Source: Arthrobacter mangrovi
GTDB lineage: Bacteria > Actinomycetota > Actinomycetes > Actinomycetales > Micrococcaceae
Assembly (NCBI RefSeq): GCF_026011795.1
Contig: NZ_BRVS01000018.1
Span: 62,001-126,000, forward strand
Length of the DNA: 64,000 nt
Direction: 5' to 3'
The notes below the pieces were generated by a model. The model searched no databases and was not told the origin of the DNA. It saw only the letters and a list, made by a program, of their open reading frames with translations. This document shows positions 25,808 to 34,751 of this stretch, piece after piece; positions within the stretch are counted from its first letter, which is position 1, and each line of letters opens with the position of its first letter. A program made the translations under genes and the position numbers.

Positions 25808-25813
25808 TAGATT
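25808..25813 (+). promoter_or_regulatory. -10 element of a probable leaderless promoter
   Basis: TAGATT is followed by 7 nt and the ATG of coaD, without a Shine-Dalgarno sequence. Confidence 0.5.
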
Positions 25814-25820
25814 CGTAGAT

Positions 25821-26300
25821 ATGCGCCGCGCCGTCTGCCCCGGATCCTATGACCCCCTGCACAACGGACACGTCGAGATCATCGCCCGTGCCGCCAGCAT
25901 GTACGACGAGGTCATCGTCGCCGTCTCGACCAACTATGCGAAGAAGTACCGCTTCGACCTGCAGACCCGCCTCCAGATGGCGACCCAGACCCTCTCCTAC
26001 CTGCGCGGCGTCACGGTCGAGCCCATGGGGGAGGGGCTGCTCGCCGAGTTCTGCCGCAGCCACGGCGCGAACGTGATCCTCAAGGGCCTGCGCACCACGC
26101 AGGACTACCATTACGAACTGCCGATGGCGCACATGAACCGCCATCTCACCGGCGTCGAGACCATCTTCCTGCCGGCCGAGAGCAGCTACACCCACCTGTC
26201 CTCGACCCTGCTGAAGGAAGTGGCCGCGCTCGGCGGTGATATTTCCGAGTTCGTGCCGAAGGCGGTGCTGGAGCGGATCCGCCAGGAGAAGGCCGAGTAG
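25821..26300 (+). CDS. coaD: Phosphopantetheine adenylyltransferase
   Basis: CoaD adenylylates 4'-phosphopantetheine in the penultimate step of coenzyme A synthesis. The 159-residue protein is the normal family length. It begins with CPGSYDPLHNGHVEI, holding the nucleotide-binding HxGH motif. LKGLRTTQDYHYELPMA and the C-terminal SSTLLKEVAALGGD are also present. A longer open frame extends upstream to 25458, but it runs through the divergent gene and its promoter, so the ATG at 25821 with its -10 element is chosen. Confidence 0.96.
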   Translation: MRRAVCPGSYDPLHNGHVEIIARAASMYDEVIVAVSTNYAKKYRFDLQTRLQMATQTLSYLRGVTVEPMGEGLLAEFCRSHGANVILKGLRTTQDYHYELPMAHMNRHLTGVETIFLPAESSYTHLSSTLLKEVAALGGDISEFVPKAVLERIRQEKAE

Positions 26301-26390
26301 GCGGGTCCGCCCATTTGGGGCTGCGCCGCAGTTCAGGCTATGATGGTTCGTCGGTCGTATGTTCAGTAGGGAGTTCGCATTAACGTGGTC

Positions 26391-26990
26391 ATGAATCATG
26401 ATCAGAATTCACGATTGATCATCGGAGTCAAGGATGTCGGGCGCAGCCCCGGCAGCATGCGGACCCTGAATGAACATGTACCAACGCCGAAGGATTTCGG
26501 TGTGGCACTCATTGGCGTGGAGGAAGGCTCCGACATGGAGCTGGATCTCAGGCTCGAGTCTGTCCACGAAGGTGTCCTGGTTTCCGGCACCGCCACCGTC
26601 ACCGTCACCGGTGAATGCGGGCGCTGCCTGGATCCCATCGCCTACGAGCAGGCCGTTAGGGTGCAGGAACTCTTCTACTTCGAGGGATTTGATTCTCAGG
26701 ATCAGGGCCCGGATGATGAAGAGGCTGAAGAGCAGCGGCGGGTTGAGCACGATTCCATCGATCTCGAACCGGTGTTGCGGGACGCAGTGGTGACAGCCCT
26801 GCCGTTCCAGCCGGTGTGCCGGGAAGACTGCCAAGGCTTGTGCCCTGAATGCGGGATGCGCCTTGAAGAGGATCCGGGTCACCACCATGAGGTCTTGGAT
26901 CCTCGCTGGGCAGCCCTTGCCGGGCTGGCCGGCACGGTTGCCGACAAGGCACCAACAAGTACAGAGTCAGACGAGAGAGAAGAGAGTTAG
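26391..26990 (+). CDS. DUF177 family protein (YceD-like)
   Basis: A 199-residue protein of the DUF177/YceD family, almost always encoded directly before rpmF. It contains CGRCLDPI near residue 75 and a C-terminal [13 protein letters not shown] cluster, four Cys that could bind zinc. An acidic stretch (about residues 100-125) separates them. The family has been linked to 23S rRNA accumulation in plants and bacteria; the exact role is unsettled. The start could be ATG at 26391 or GTG at 26385. GGGAG lies 11 nt before the GTG, and TATGTT (26359-26364) is a plausible -10. Confidence 0.9.
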   Translation: MNHDQNSRLIIGVKDVGRSPGSMRTLNEHVPTPKDFGVALIGVEEGSDMELDLRLESVHEGVLVSGTATVTVTGECGRCLDPIAYEQAVRVQELFYFEGFDSQDQGPDDEEAEEQRRVEHDSIDLEPVLRDAVVTALPFQPVCREDCQGLCPECGMRLEEDPGHHHEVLDPRWAALAGLAGTVADKAPTSTESDEREES

Positions 26991-26992
26991 CC

Positions 26993-27196
26993 GTGGCTGT
27001 TCCCAAGCGGAAGATGTCCCGCTCGAATACGCGCGCACGCCGTTCCCAGTGGAAGGCTACCGCCCCCAACCTGGTCAAGACCGTCGAAAACGGCCGCGTG
27101 ACCTACAGCCTGCCGCACCAGGCCAAGGTTGTCACCGATTCGGCCGGTACTGCGCTGTTCCTTGAGTACAAGGGCCGCAAGGTCGCCGACGTCTAA
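26993..27196 (+). CDS. rpmF: 50S ribosomal protein L32
   Basis: A complete 67-residue L32 with the diagnostic N-terminus [20 protein letters not shown]. The zinc-ribbon Cys residues found in some bacterial L32 proteins are absent, as expected for the Cys-minus form. The start is GTG at 26993, 2 nt after the DUF177 stop, with a purine-rich GAGAGAAGAGAG ahead of it. It is co-transcribed with the upstream gene and with rnc. Confidence 0.97.
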   Translation: MAVPKRKMSRSNTRARRSQWKATAPNLVKTVENGRVTYSLPHQAKVVTDSAGTALFLEYKGRKVADV

Positions 27197-27207
27197 TCCC
27201 GTCCGGC

Positions 27208-27903
27208 ATGCCTTCAACTGAAGAGCTATTGGAGCGTCTCGGCGTCGATATCGACGCCGGGACGCTTCGTCTTGCCCTCACGCATCGTTCCTACGCCTAC
27301 GAGCACGGCGGCCTGCCTACCAACGAACGGCTGGAGTTCCTGGGGGATTCGATCCTCGGCTTCTCCGTGACGGACGCGCTCTACCGCGACAACCCGGAAC
27401 TGCCGGAAGGGGACCTGGCCAAGCGGCGCTCCGCCGTCGTCAGTACCCGCGCGCTGGCCGGCATCGCCCGCGAGCTGGGCATCGGCCAGCACATCCTGCT
27501 GGGCCAGGGCGAGAAGCTCACCAACGGCGCGGACAAGTCCTCGATCCTGGCCGACACCGTCGAAGCGCTGATCGGGGCCACCTACCTCACCAACGGCATT
27601 GAGGTGGCCCGCCAGATGGTCATGCGGCTCATTTCGCCGCTGCTCGCGGACGCCGAGGCCCTTGGGGCCGGTACGGACTGGAAGACCAGCATCCAGGAGC
27701 TCGCCGCGGCCCGGAAGATGGGCGGCGTGGAATACCTGGTCCAGGGTTCCGGCCCGGACCACGCCCGCACCTTCGTGGCAACGCTGCATATCGGCGGCAC
27801 CGCCTACGGCCAGGGCACGGGACACTCCAAGAAGGAAGCGGAGCAGGAAGCCGCAGCCGTTTCCTGGCGCCAGCTGCGGGCGGCCGAAACCGCCGATGCC
27901 TGA
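27208..27903 (+). CDS. rnc: Ribonuclease III
   Basis: RNase III cuts double-stranded RNA in rRNA maturation and mRNA decay. The 231-residue protein has the catalytic signature [12 protein letters not shown] at residues 40-51, with Glu and Asp metal ligands. A second acidic cluster is in [13 protein letters not shown]. The C-terminal double-stranded-RNA-binding domain (about 160-228) ends in [18 protein letters not shown]. It follows rpmF by 11 nt and overlaps mutM by 8 nt (ATGCCTGA), so the DUF177-rpmF-rnc-mutM genes form one operon. Confidence 0.96.
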   Translation: MPSTEELLERLGVDIDAGTLRLALTHRSYAYEHGGLPTNERLEFLGDSILGFSVTDALYRDNPELPEGDLAKRRSAVVSTRALAGIARELGIGQHILLGQGEKLTNGADKSSILADTVEALIGATYLTNGIEVARQMVMRLISPLLADAEALGAGTDWKTSIQELAAARKMGGVEYLVQGSGPDHARTFVATLHIGGTAYGQGTGHSKKEAEQEAAAVSWRQLRAAETADA

Positions 27904-28897
27904 ACTGCCCGAGGTCGAGGTCGTCCGCCGCGGCCTCGCCCGCTGGGTGCGCGGCCGCACCATCACCCGGGCCGAGGTCCTCGACGAGCGCTCCATCCGC
28001 CGCCACGTCCTCGGCGCCGAGGACCTGCGCGGCAACCTCGAAGGCGCCACCGTGGTCGACGCGGTCCGGCGCGGCAAATTCCTCTGGCTGCCCCTGTCCG
28101 CGGGCGGTAATTTCCGCGGGGATGTCGCGGCTGCCGCGAACGCCAAGAACGACGGCGGTGCGCCGCGCCTGGCGCTGATGGCCCATCTGGGCATGAGCGG
28201 CCAGCTGCTGATCGAGGACGCCGATGCTCCGGACGAAAAACACCTCAAGGTCCGCCTGGACCTGAGTCCGGCCCTGGACGCCGAAGGCCGGGCCATGCCG
28301 GCCGAACTGCGCTTCGTGGACCAGCGGATCTTCGGCGGGATGTTCCTGGCGGATCTGGTGCCCACCGCGGACGGCCACCCCGGCGGGCTGGCGGAGACGC
28401 CGCTGCCGCTGGTCCCCGCGGAGGCCGCCCACATCGCCCGCGACCCTCTGGACCCGGCATTCTCCTTCGACGATTTCTACCGGCGGCTCCGGGCCCGCAG
28501 GACGGGCATCAAGCGCGCGCTGCTGGACCAGGGGTTGATCTCCGGCGTCGGCAACATCTACGCCGACGAGGCGCTGTGGGCCGCCAAGCTCCACTTCGCC
28601 CGCCCCACGGATACGCTGCGCCGCAAGGAGGCCCTGGCGCTCGTGGAGGCGACCCGGGACGTGATGAACCGGGCGCTGGAGGCCGGCGGTACAAGCTTCG
28701 ACTCGCTGTACGTCAACGTCAACGGCGCCTCCGGCTACTTCGCCCGGTCCCTGAACGCCTACGGCCGGGAGGGCCTGCCCTGCCAGCGCTGCGCGGGCCT
28801 GGGCCTCGACACGAGGATCCGCCGCGACTCCTTCATGAACCGTTCGTCCTACACCTGCCCGGTGTGCCAGCGCCGCCCCCGCAACGGCCGCTGGTGA
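27896..28897 (+). CDS. mutM: Formamidopyrimidine-DNA glycosylase
   Basis: MutM (Fpg) excises 8-oxoguanine and ring-opened purines and nicks the abasic site. The 333-residue protein starts [13 protein letters not shown], whose N-terminal Pro is the Schiff-base nucleophile after Met removal. [16 protein letters not shown] is the H2TH segment. The C-terminal zinc finger has CQRC and CPVC (about residues 298-325). An insertion rich in Ala/Asn around residue 80 makes it longer than the E. coli protein. The open frame extends further upstream inside rnc, but the P-E-L-P start fixes the ATG at 27896. Confidence 0.95.
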   Translation: MPELPEVEVVRRGLARWVRGRTITRAEVLDERSIRRHVLGAEDLRGNLEGATVVDAVRRGKFLWLPLSAGGNFRGDVAAAANAKNDGGAPRLALMAHLGMSGQLLIEDADAPDEKHLKVRLDLSPALDAEGRAMPAELRFVDQRIFGGMFLADLVPTADGHPGGLAETPLPLVPAEAAHIARDPLDPAFSFDDFYRRLRARRTGIKRALLDQGLISGVGNIYADEALWAAKLHFARPTDTLRRKEALALVEATRDVMNRALEAGGTSFDSLYVNVNGASGYFARSLNAYGREGLPCQRCAGLGLDTRIRRDSFMNRSSYTCPVCQRRPRNGRW

Positions 28898-28907
28898 CCT
28901 GCCGACT

Positions 28908-29723
28908 TTAGCTGGCGAGGTCCGCGAGCAGCGCGTCGGTGTACGCCGGCCAGGCCTCGGCGGCCCACGGCCCGAAATCCCGGTCCGTCAGCACAACGCA
29001 CGCAGCACCGGCTTCCGGGTCCACCCACAGGAAGGTCCCGGACTGGCCGAAGTGGCCGAACGTCGCGGGCGAGCTGGCCGAGCCGGTCCAGTGCGGATCC
29101 TTGGCGTTGCGGATCTCGAAACCGAGCCCCCAGTCGTTGTGCGGCTGGCGGCCGAAGCCGGGCAGGACGCCCGCGAGCCCCGGGAACACGACGGTGGTAG
29201 CCTCGGCGAGCGTCGCCGGGTCCAGCAGCTTCGGCTGCTGCAGCTCCGCCGCGAAAATCGACAGGTCCGCCACCGTCGACGTCGCACCGGCCGCGGGGGA
29301 GCCGTTGAGCTCCGTGGCGCCCATGCCCAGCGGCTGGAGGACTCCTTCGCTGAGGTATTCGGCGAACGGCATGCCGGCGGCCCGCTCGAGGGTCTCGCCG
29401 AGCACGTCGAAGCCGGCGTTCGAGTAGAGCCGGCGGCTGCCGGGGGCAAAACGGACGGTCCGGTCGCCGAAATCGTAGCCGCTGGAATGCGCCAACAGGT
29501 GCCGCACCGTCGACCCCTCCGGACCCGCCGGCTGGTCCAGCTCGAGCGCGCCCTCCTCGATGGCGACCAGGACGGCGTAGGCGCTGAGCAGCTTGGTCAC
29601 CGACGCCAGCCGGTAGGGCCGGTGCTGGTGGCCGTGCGAATCCAGCACCTTGCCGTCCCTGCCCACAAGGGCCGTCGAGGCATTCGCCACCGGCCACTGG
29701 TCGATCTGCGTGACGCTGTCCAT
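28908..29723 (-). CDS. Serine hydrolase, beta-lactamase (class C/esterase) family, in the ole operon
   Basis: A 271-residue cytoplasmic-looking protein (no signal peptide) of the penicillin-binding/beta-lactamase superfamily. The nucleophile motif SVTK (SxxK) is near residue 49, the YSN motif (YxN) near residue 100, and an HFGQSG motif stands in for KTG. Such proteins are mostly esterases or peptidases. The ATG at 29723 has a perfect GAGGAGG Shine-Dalgarno and lies 11 nt after the oleD stop, so it is very probably the last gene of the oleA-oleBC-oleD operon. Its role there is not known; hydrolysis of the beta-lactone or another ester intermediate is a speculation. Confidence 0.85.
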   Translation of the reverse strand: MDSVTQIDQWPVANASTALVGRDGKVLDSHGHQHRPYRLASVTKLLSAYAVLVAIEEGALELDQPAGPEGSTVRHLLAHSSGYDFGDRTVRFAPGSRRLYSNAGFDVLGETLERAAGMPFAEYLSEGVLQPLGMGATELNGSPAAGATSTVADLSIFAAELQQPKLLDPATLAEATTVVFPGLAGVLPGFGRQPHNDWGLGFEIRNAKDPHWTGSASSPATFGHFGQSGTFLWVDPEAGAACVVLTDRDFGPWAAEAWPAYTDALLADLAS

Positions 29724-29734
29724 GCGTATCCTCC

Positions 29735-30817
29735 TCAGGCCGTCCGGCCGGGACGGCTGTAGTGTTCGGCAAGCCGGCGCAGGCCGTCGTCGATGCTGAC
29801 GGCGGGGGACCAATCGAGCACCTCGCGGGTGCGGCGCTGGTCGAACCAATGCGATGTGGAAAGCTGCTCGGCCAGGAACCGCGTCATGGGCGGCTCGTCC
29901 CGGACCAGCCCGCGGCGGCCCGCAGCCAGCCAGACGTGCTCGAGCAGGGACCCCGCGCCGCGGGCGACCCGCCCGGGGACCCGCCAGGCCGGAGGCTTGA
30001 CGCCGCCCGCCGTGCAGATGCCGGCCAGCAGCTCGCCGACCGTCCGCGGCTCCCCGTTGGTCACTACCAGGGCCTGTCCGTGCGCGTACTCCATCCGGTG
30101 CAGGGCGCGCACGATGGCATCGGCGGCGTTGTCGATGTACGTGGTGTCGATCAGGGCGGCGCCGTGGTCCAGCAGCGGCAGGCGGCCGGCCTTGGCGCGT
30201 TCGAGGACGCGTTCCACGAGCTGCGTGTCACCCGGGCCCCAGACGACGTGCGGTCGGATGGCCGCGACCCGGAACCCGGGGGCGTCGGCGCCGAGCGCGA
30301 GCAGCTCGGCGGAGGCCTTGGACCGGGCATAGAAGCCGCGGGCGCGTTCCGGGTCCGCCGCCCCCGCCCCGGCCCCGGCAATCGGCTCGCCGAAGTGGGC
30401 CACCGAGGGGGAGGAAACGAAGACCAGGTCCGCGGTGCCGGCGGCCCGGGCACAGTCCAGCAGGGTGCGGGTGCCCTCGATGTTCACCGCGGCGAACTCG
30501 TCCCACTCGCCGGTGAAGGAGACCTTGGCGGCCAGGTGGATCACCGCGTCCATGCCCTCGACGGCGCGGGCAACGGCGGCCGGATCGGCGAGCGAGCCGA
30601 GGACCTGCTCGGCCGCGGGACCGCCGCCCGTCCCGGCCATGCCGCCAGCTCCCGCAGTCCCCGCTGCGGGACCGGCTACATCGGCCGGCCGGCGCTGGAA
30701 CGTGCGGACCCGGTGGCCCTGGTCCAGCAGCAAGCGGGCGACGGCGCCGCCGAGCATGCCGCTGGCGCCGGTGACCAGGACGCTGCGGCGGTCCGTCCCT
30801 TCCGCGCCGCCGCTCAT
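29735..30817 (-). CDS. oleD: 2-alkyl-3-oxoalkanoate reductase OleD (extended SDR)
   Basis: A 360-residue NAD(P)-dependent extended short-chain dehydrogenase. The nucleotide-binding VTGASGMLGGAVARLL is near residue 15, the catalytic Tyr-Lys pair is in FYARSKASAE, and RPHVVWGPGD follows. In the olefin pathway OleD reduces the beta-keto acid made by OleA to the beta-hydroxy acid used by OleC. The identification rests on the operon with oleA and oleBC; alone it would be called a 3-beta-hydroxysteroid-dehydrogenase-like protein. The ATG overlaps the oleBC stop (ATGA). A Gly/Ala-rich insertion (about residues 55-80) follows the first beta-alpha-beta unit. Confidence 0.87.
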   Translation of the reverse strand: MSGGAEGTDRRSVLVTGASGMLGGAVARLLLDQGHRVRTFQRRPADVAGPAAGTAGAGGMAGTGGGPAAEQVLGSLADPAAVARAVEGMDAVIHLAAKVSFTGEWDEFAAVNIEGTRTLLDCARAAGTADLVFVSSPSVAHFGEPIAGAGAGAADPERARGFYARSKASAELLALGADAPGFRVAAIRPHVVWGPGDTQLVERVLERAKAGRLPLLDHGAALIDTTYIDNAADAIVRALHRMEYAHGQALVVTNGEPRTVGELLAGICTAGGVKPPAWRVPGRVARGAGSLLEHVWLAAGRRGLVRDEPPMTRFLAEQLSTSHWFDQRRTREVLDWSPAVSIDDGLRRLAEHYSRPGRTA

Positions 30818-33492
30818 GGCGCGGAGATCCTGCCGCCGGCCAGGGTGCGGGACGCCCACGCGGCCAGCTTCGCCCGGTCGATCTTCGAGTTGTGCCGGAT
30901 GTCGGTGGGCAGTTCCGGCAGCATCAGCACGGCGGCGAGCTCCACGCCGGTGGCCCGCGCCACGGCGGCGCGCACCTGGCGCGTCAGCTCCTGCGGGGCC
31001 GGGCCGGGCCGACGGGTCCTGGGCACGGTTTCGAGCACGGCCGCGGGAACCTGGGCGCCCGCCGGACCCACGCCGACGACGGCGGCCAGCCGCACGCCGT
31101 CGTTGGTTTCCGCTGCCTGCTCCGCGGCGACCGGCGTGATGACGCCGCCGGACGCGGTAATGACGTGCGCGAGGCGGCCCTCGACCCAGAGCCGGCCGTC
31201 GCCATCGAGATGGCCGACGTCGCCTGTCCGGTGCCATCCGGGCACCGAGGCCGAGTGGGCCTGCGTGATCCACAGGCGGTCGTAGCGGTCCTTGACGTGC
31301 GGGGCGCTGACCAGGATCTCGCCGGTGGTTCCCGGTTCGGTGGTGGGCTCGTCCCCGGGCACGCCCAGCGCATCCAGCCTGGCGATCGCCACGCGGGCCC
31401 CGACCACCGGAGTGCCGACGCAGACGCCGTTGCCGGCACCGGCCGCGCGGATCCCGGGCAGGCTGATGTCGGTGACGGGCAGCGCCTCGGTCATCCCGTA
31501 CGGCGTGTGCAGCGAGGCCGCCGGGACCAGGTGCTGCACCCGGGAGAGCAGCGGTTCCGGTATGGGAGCGCCGGCGGAGAGCAGCAGTTCCACCTTCTCC
31601 AGCGCGGCGCGGTGCTCCGGGCGCAGGCCGTCCGCGGTGGCCAGGACGTTGGCCAGGGCGGCGGGCGAGGCGAACACGGCGGTGGCCTGCACCGCAGCCG
31701 CCGCGTCCGCCAGTGCGGCCGCGGTCAGCGTCTTCGGCGCGGTGACGTCCATGGCCGGGGTGACGGAGGTCGCCCCCAGCGCCGGCCCGAGCAGTGCGAA
31801 CGGCGCAAAGCCTGCGACCAGGGCGGTCCCGGCCTCCAGCTTGTAGGTGTCCTTGAGCGTGTCCCGCATCGCCGCCAGCCGCCGGTGCGTGTAGGCCACG
31901 CCCTTGGCCGGGCCGGTGGACCCGGAGGTGAAGAGGATGGCCGCGTCATCGTCCGGTGCCGGTGTTACCGCCGCGGCCGGGCCGCCATCGGAAGCTCCCG
32001 CGGCCAGCAGCTCGGACAGCGTGGCCCCGACCTTGTACAGCCGCCGCTTGGCCGGGGACAGCTCCGCGACGCTGATGCGGCGGCCGGGCCAGTTGAGCAG
32101 GCGGGCACCCGCCAGGGCCCGTTCGATGCCGACCAGGAAGGCCGGGCCTGCGCCCTTGATGGCCCGGCTGAGGCCGGCGGTGCCCAGGCCGGCGTCCGCC
32201 ACGACCACGACGGCACCGACCCTGAGGCAGGCGTAGATGAGCGAGGTCAGCTCGATGCCCGGGGGGACCAGCAGGCTGATCCGGTCGCCCGGCCGGACGC
32301 CGTGGGCCCGCAGGCCCCCGGCGAGCAGGTCAACCTGCCCCGCCAGTTCGGACCATGAGAGGGTGCGCGGGCCCGCGTCCGGGGCGTGGAGCGGGGCCAT
32401 GTCGACGACGGCGGGGGAGCCGTCCGCGCTGCGCTCGTCGAGTTCGGCGAGCATCGGGCGGTAGGGCTCCTCGGGGCCCGCTTCCGCCGCCGGCGTCGGG
32501 AGGCCGGCTCCGGTACTCCCGTCGGCGCGGCTGCCCGCCTTGGCCGCGGAGCGGGAGCGCGCGGGACCCACGGTGCCCTCGAGCCAGTCGAAGACCGGCG
32601 CCGCGATGTCCCGGTCCTCGGGCAGCAGGTGGCCGGCACCCTCGAAGCGGTGTACGGCGGCGTGCGGCATCCGCTGCAGCAGGTCGCGCAGGTAGCGGTC
32701 GGAGAACACCGGGTCCTTGGGACCCCACAGGATCAGCGCCGGGACGTCGAGCCCGCGGATGCCTTCAGATACTTCGGCCAGCGCGGGCCAGCTGGGTGCG
32801 GACGGATCGCCGGGGATATCGGCGACGAAATTGCCGACGCCCTGGCGGCGGGCGGCATTGAGATACGGAGCCATGAAGGCCCTCCGGACGCCCTTTTCCA
32901 AGGCGGGCTGCGCCAGGGCGTGGGTCACGCGCAGGAAGGCGGCCGACGTCGTCGTTCCCCACTGGTGGACGGCCGGATGCAGCGCGAGCTGGAGCGCCGC
33001 CGGCACCTCGAAGCCGCCTGGGTGCACGGCCGTGTTGGTCAGCACCACGGCGGCCAGCTGGTCGCGGTGCCTCAGCGCCCAACCGAGCGAGATGAGGCCG
33101 CCCCAGTCGTGGCCCACCGTGACCACCGGGCCCTCCAGTCCGAGCTCCGCGGTCAGGTCGCCCAGGTCCGTGATGCGGTCCGCGAGGCGCCGGAAGCGGC
33201 CGGTCCGCCGGGAGAAGCCCATGTCCAGCTGGTCGACGGCGATGACCCGCCACGGCTTGTCCAGCTTCCCGGCGGCGGCGAGCACGCTGCGCCAGAGGTA
33301 CGACCAGGTCGGGTTGCCGTGCACGCACAGCAGCGTCCCCTCGGGGGTGATGCCGCGCTCGGCCAGCTCGGCGCCGTTGTCGAGCAGGTGCCACGCGTGG
33401 ACGGTGCCGGCGGGATCCACCGCGGCGGTGGACGGGACGCGGACGCGGCGGGACCAGGCGGCCGGCACGCCGGGCCAGAGCTCTGCTACCAC
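30814..33492 (-). CDS. oleBC: OleBC fusion: beta-lactone decarboxylase fused to beta-lactone synthetase
   Basis: An 892-residue fusion. Residues 1-305 are an alpha/beta hydrolase of the haloalkane-dehalogenase type, with the Asp nucleophile in VTVGHDWGGL. An Ala/Gly/Ser-rich linker (about 305-345) leads to an AMP-binding domain (about 345-892) with ILFTSGSTGPAKG, TPYGMTEA, RTGDVGHLDGDGRLW and the C-terminal RHNSKIDRAKL. In known systems OleC adenylates the beta-hydroxy acid and closes a beta-lactone, and OleB decarboxylates it to the olefin. The single-chain form is known from Micrococcus luteus and relatives. The start is GTG at 33492, overlapping the oleA stop by 7 nt with GGAG upstream. 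Confidence 0.92.
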   Translation of the reverse strand: MVAELWPGVPAAWSRRVRVPSTAAVDPAGTVHAWHLLDNGAELAERGITPEGTLLCVHGNPTWSYLWRSVLAAAGKLDKPWRVIAVDQLDMGFSRRTGRFRRLADRITDLGDLTAELGLEGPVVTVGHDWGGLISLGWALRHRDQLAAVVLTNTAVHPGGFEVPAALQLALHPAVHQWGTTTSAAFLRVTHALAQPALEKGVRRAFMAPYLNAARRQGVGNFVADIPGDPSAPSWPALAEVSEGIRGLDVPALILWGPKDPVFSDRYLRDLLQRMPHAAVHRFEGAGHLLPEDRDIAAPVFDWLEGTVGPARSRSAAKAGSRADGSTGAGLPTPAAEAGPEEPYRPMLAELDERSADGSPAVVDMAPLHAPDAGPRTLSWSELAGQVDLLAGGLRAHGVRPGDRISLLVPPGIELTSLIYACLRVGAVVVVADAGLGTAGLSRAIKGAGPAFLVGIERALAGARLLNWPGRRISVAELSPAKRRLYKVGATLSELLAAGASDGGPAAAVTPAPDDDAAILFTSGSTGPAKGVAYTHRRLAAMRDTLKDTYKLEAGTALVAGFAPFALLGPALGATSVTPAMDVTAPKTLTAAALADAAAAVQATAVFASPAALANVLATADGLRPEHRAALEKVELLLSAGAPIPEPLLSRVQHLVPAASLHTPYGMTEALPVTDISLPGIRAAGAGNGVCVGTPVVGARVAIARLDALGVPGDEPTTEPGTTGEILVSAPHVKDRYDRLWITQAHSASVPGWHRTGDVGHLDGDGRLWVEGRLAHVITASGGVITPVAAEQAAETNDGVRLAAVVGVGPAGAQVPAAVLETVPRTRRPGPAPQELTRQVRAAVARATGVELAAVLMLPELPTDIRHNSKIDRAKLAAWASRTLAGGRISAP

Positions 33493-34511
33493 GCAATCTC
33501 CATCATCGTGGTGTTCAAGCCCGAACCGACGCCCATGCAGAGCACACGGTCGCCGGCGCGGAGGGTCTGGGCCTCCTGGGCGAGGGTCATCGGCAGCGAG
33601 GCGGGGCCGACGTTGCCCCACTTCGGGAAGGTGATCGGCACCCGCTCACGGGCCAGGTTGACCGCCTTGATAATGGCGTTGGTGTAGGAGGACGAGACCT
33701 GGTGCGTGACGTAGCGGTCCATCGACGTCCAGTCCCAGCCGTCTCCGTGGGCCTCATGCCAGGCGTTGAGCACCAGCTCAAGGCCGTTGTCGAGCAGGCC
33801 CTTGGTGTCGGTGAACATGCCGTCGTGGCCGCCGACGCACAGGCCGTGGTGCTCGGTGCCGGCGCGGGAAACACCGCCGAGGATGCGGTGTGATCCAGGG
33901 TGGCCTTCGGCGGGGCCGATGACGGCGGCCGCGGCGCCCGAGCCAAGGGTCAGCGTGGCGAATTCACGCAGATAGTCCTCGCGGGTCGAATCCGGGCTGT
34001 TCAGCCGGCGGAACGTGGTCTCCTGGGTGTACTGGGCGTCTTCCCCGGCGACGATGAGGGCGTAGTTGATCTGGCCGGAATCGATCATGTTGGCGGCGAG
34101 CGTGATGCCGTTGACGAAGCCGAGGCAGGCGTTCGCCAGGTCGAAGTTCATGGCCGACGACGGCAGGCCGAGCCCGTGGTGGATCTTGACCGCGACCGAA
34201 GGCTCGAGATTGCGGCGCGTCACGGAGGTGTTGATCAGCAGGCCGATCTGGCCGGGCTCGATGCCTGCTTCGGCCATGGCTTTGGCGCCGGCCTCGACCG
34301 CTCCGTCGTCGAAGGAAGTTCCCGGGGCCCACCACCGGCGTTCGCTGACCCCGGCAACGCGCTCGAGGAGCCGCTTCGAGAGCCGGAGCCGTTTGAGGCT
34401 GGGGGCCAGCCGCTCGTCGAACTCGGCCGAACTGACGGCTATTGGTGCCTCCACGCTCGAGACGGCCAGCAGCGCCGTGTTGTCATGTCGAAACGTCGCG
34501 TTTCCGCTCAA
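33486..34511 (-). CDS. oleA: Acyl-CoA condensing thiolase-fold enzyme OleA
   Basis: OleA joins two fatty acyl-CoAs head to head, the first step of long-chain olefin synthesis. The 341-residue protein resembles FabH. The nucleophile is Cys129 in NACLGFVNG, and Glu103 in NLEPS lies exactly 26 residues before it, the same spacing as Glu117/Cys143 of Xanthomonas OleA. His in THQVSS and Asn in WGNVGPAS complete the site. The start is TTG at 34511, since no better codon is in frame. It heads the minus-strand operon oleA-oleBC-oleD-hydrolase and is divergent from smc. Confidence 0.92.
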   Translation of the reverse strand: MSGNATFRHDNTALLAVSSVEAPIAVSSAEFDERLAPSLKRLRLSKRLLERVAGVSERRWWAPGTSFDDGAVEAGAKAMAEAGIEPGQIGLLINTSVTRRNLEPSVAVKIHHGLGLPSSAMNFDLANACLGFVNGITLAANMIDSGQINYALIVAGEDAQYTQETTFRRLNSPDSTREDYLREFATLTLGSGAAAAVIGPAEGHPGSHRILGGVSRAGTEHHGLCVGGHDGMFTDTKGLLDNGLELVLNAWHEAHGDGWDWTSMDRYVTHQVSSSYTNAIIKAVNLARERVPITFPKWGNVGPASLPMTLAQEAQTLRAGDRVLCMGVGSGLNTTMMEIAW

Positions 34512-34662
34512 TATCCAGCCTTTATTCGTGTGTCTGCCCGCCCCGCCGGTCGTAGCACCGATGAAGCTCCGAAACCTTAACTATGCACCCAAGGGACTCG
34601 TTCCCGCATATGCCTGCGCGGATATGGAAACGGCCTGTCCTCCACAGTGGCACTAAGGCAGG

Positions 34663-34678
34663 GCTTTGTGCGCAAAGC
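34663..34678. promoter_or_regulatory. Inverted repeat between oleA and smc
   Basis: GCTTTG-TGCG-CAAAGC is a perfect 6+4+6 inverted repeat in the 240-bp divergent region between oleA and smc. It could be an operator for either gene. The rest of this region holds no gene; a TAGATT at 34711-34716 is a possible smc -10. Confidence 0.35.
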
Positions 34679-34751
34679 AGCCCAAGTTCCCGGGACTTCT
34701 GCGGAAACAAGATAGATTGTGTCAAGGAAAAAGTGCTGCGGGAGACACAAT

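Noticed and set aside
25458-25820. A longer CoaD start upstream of 25821
   Set aside because: The extra 121 codons are antisense to the aminotransferase and its promoter, and CoaD begins normally at MRRAVCPGSYDP.
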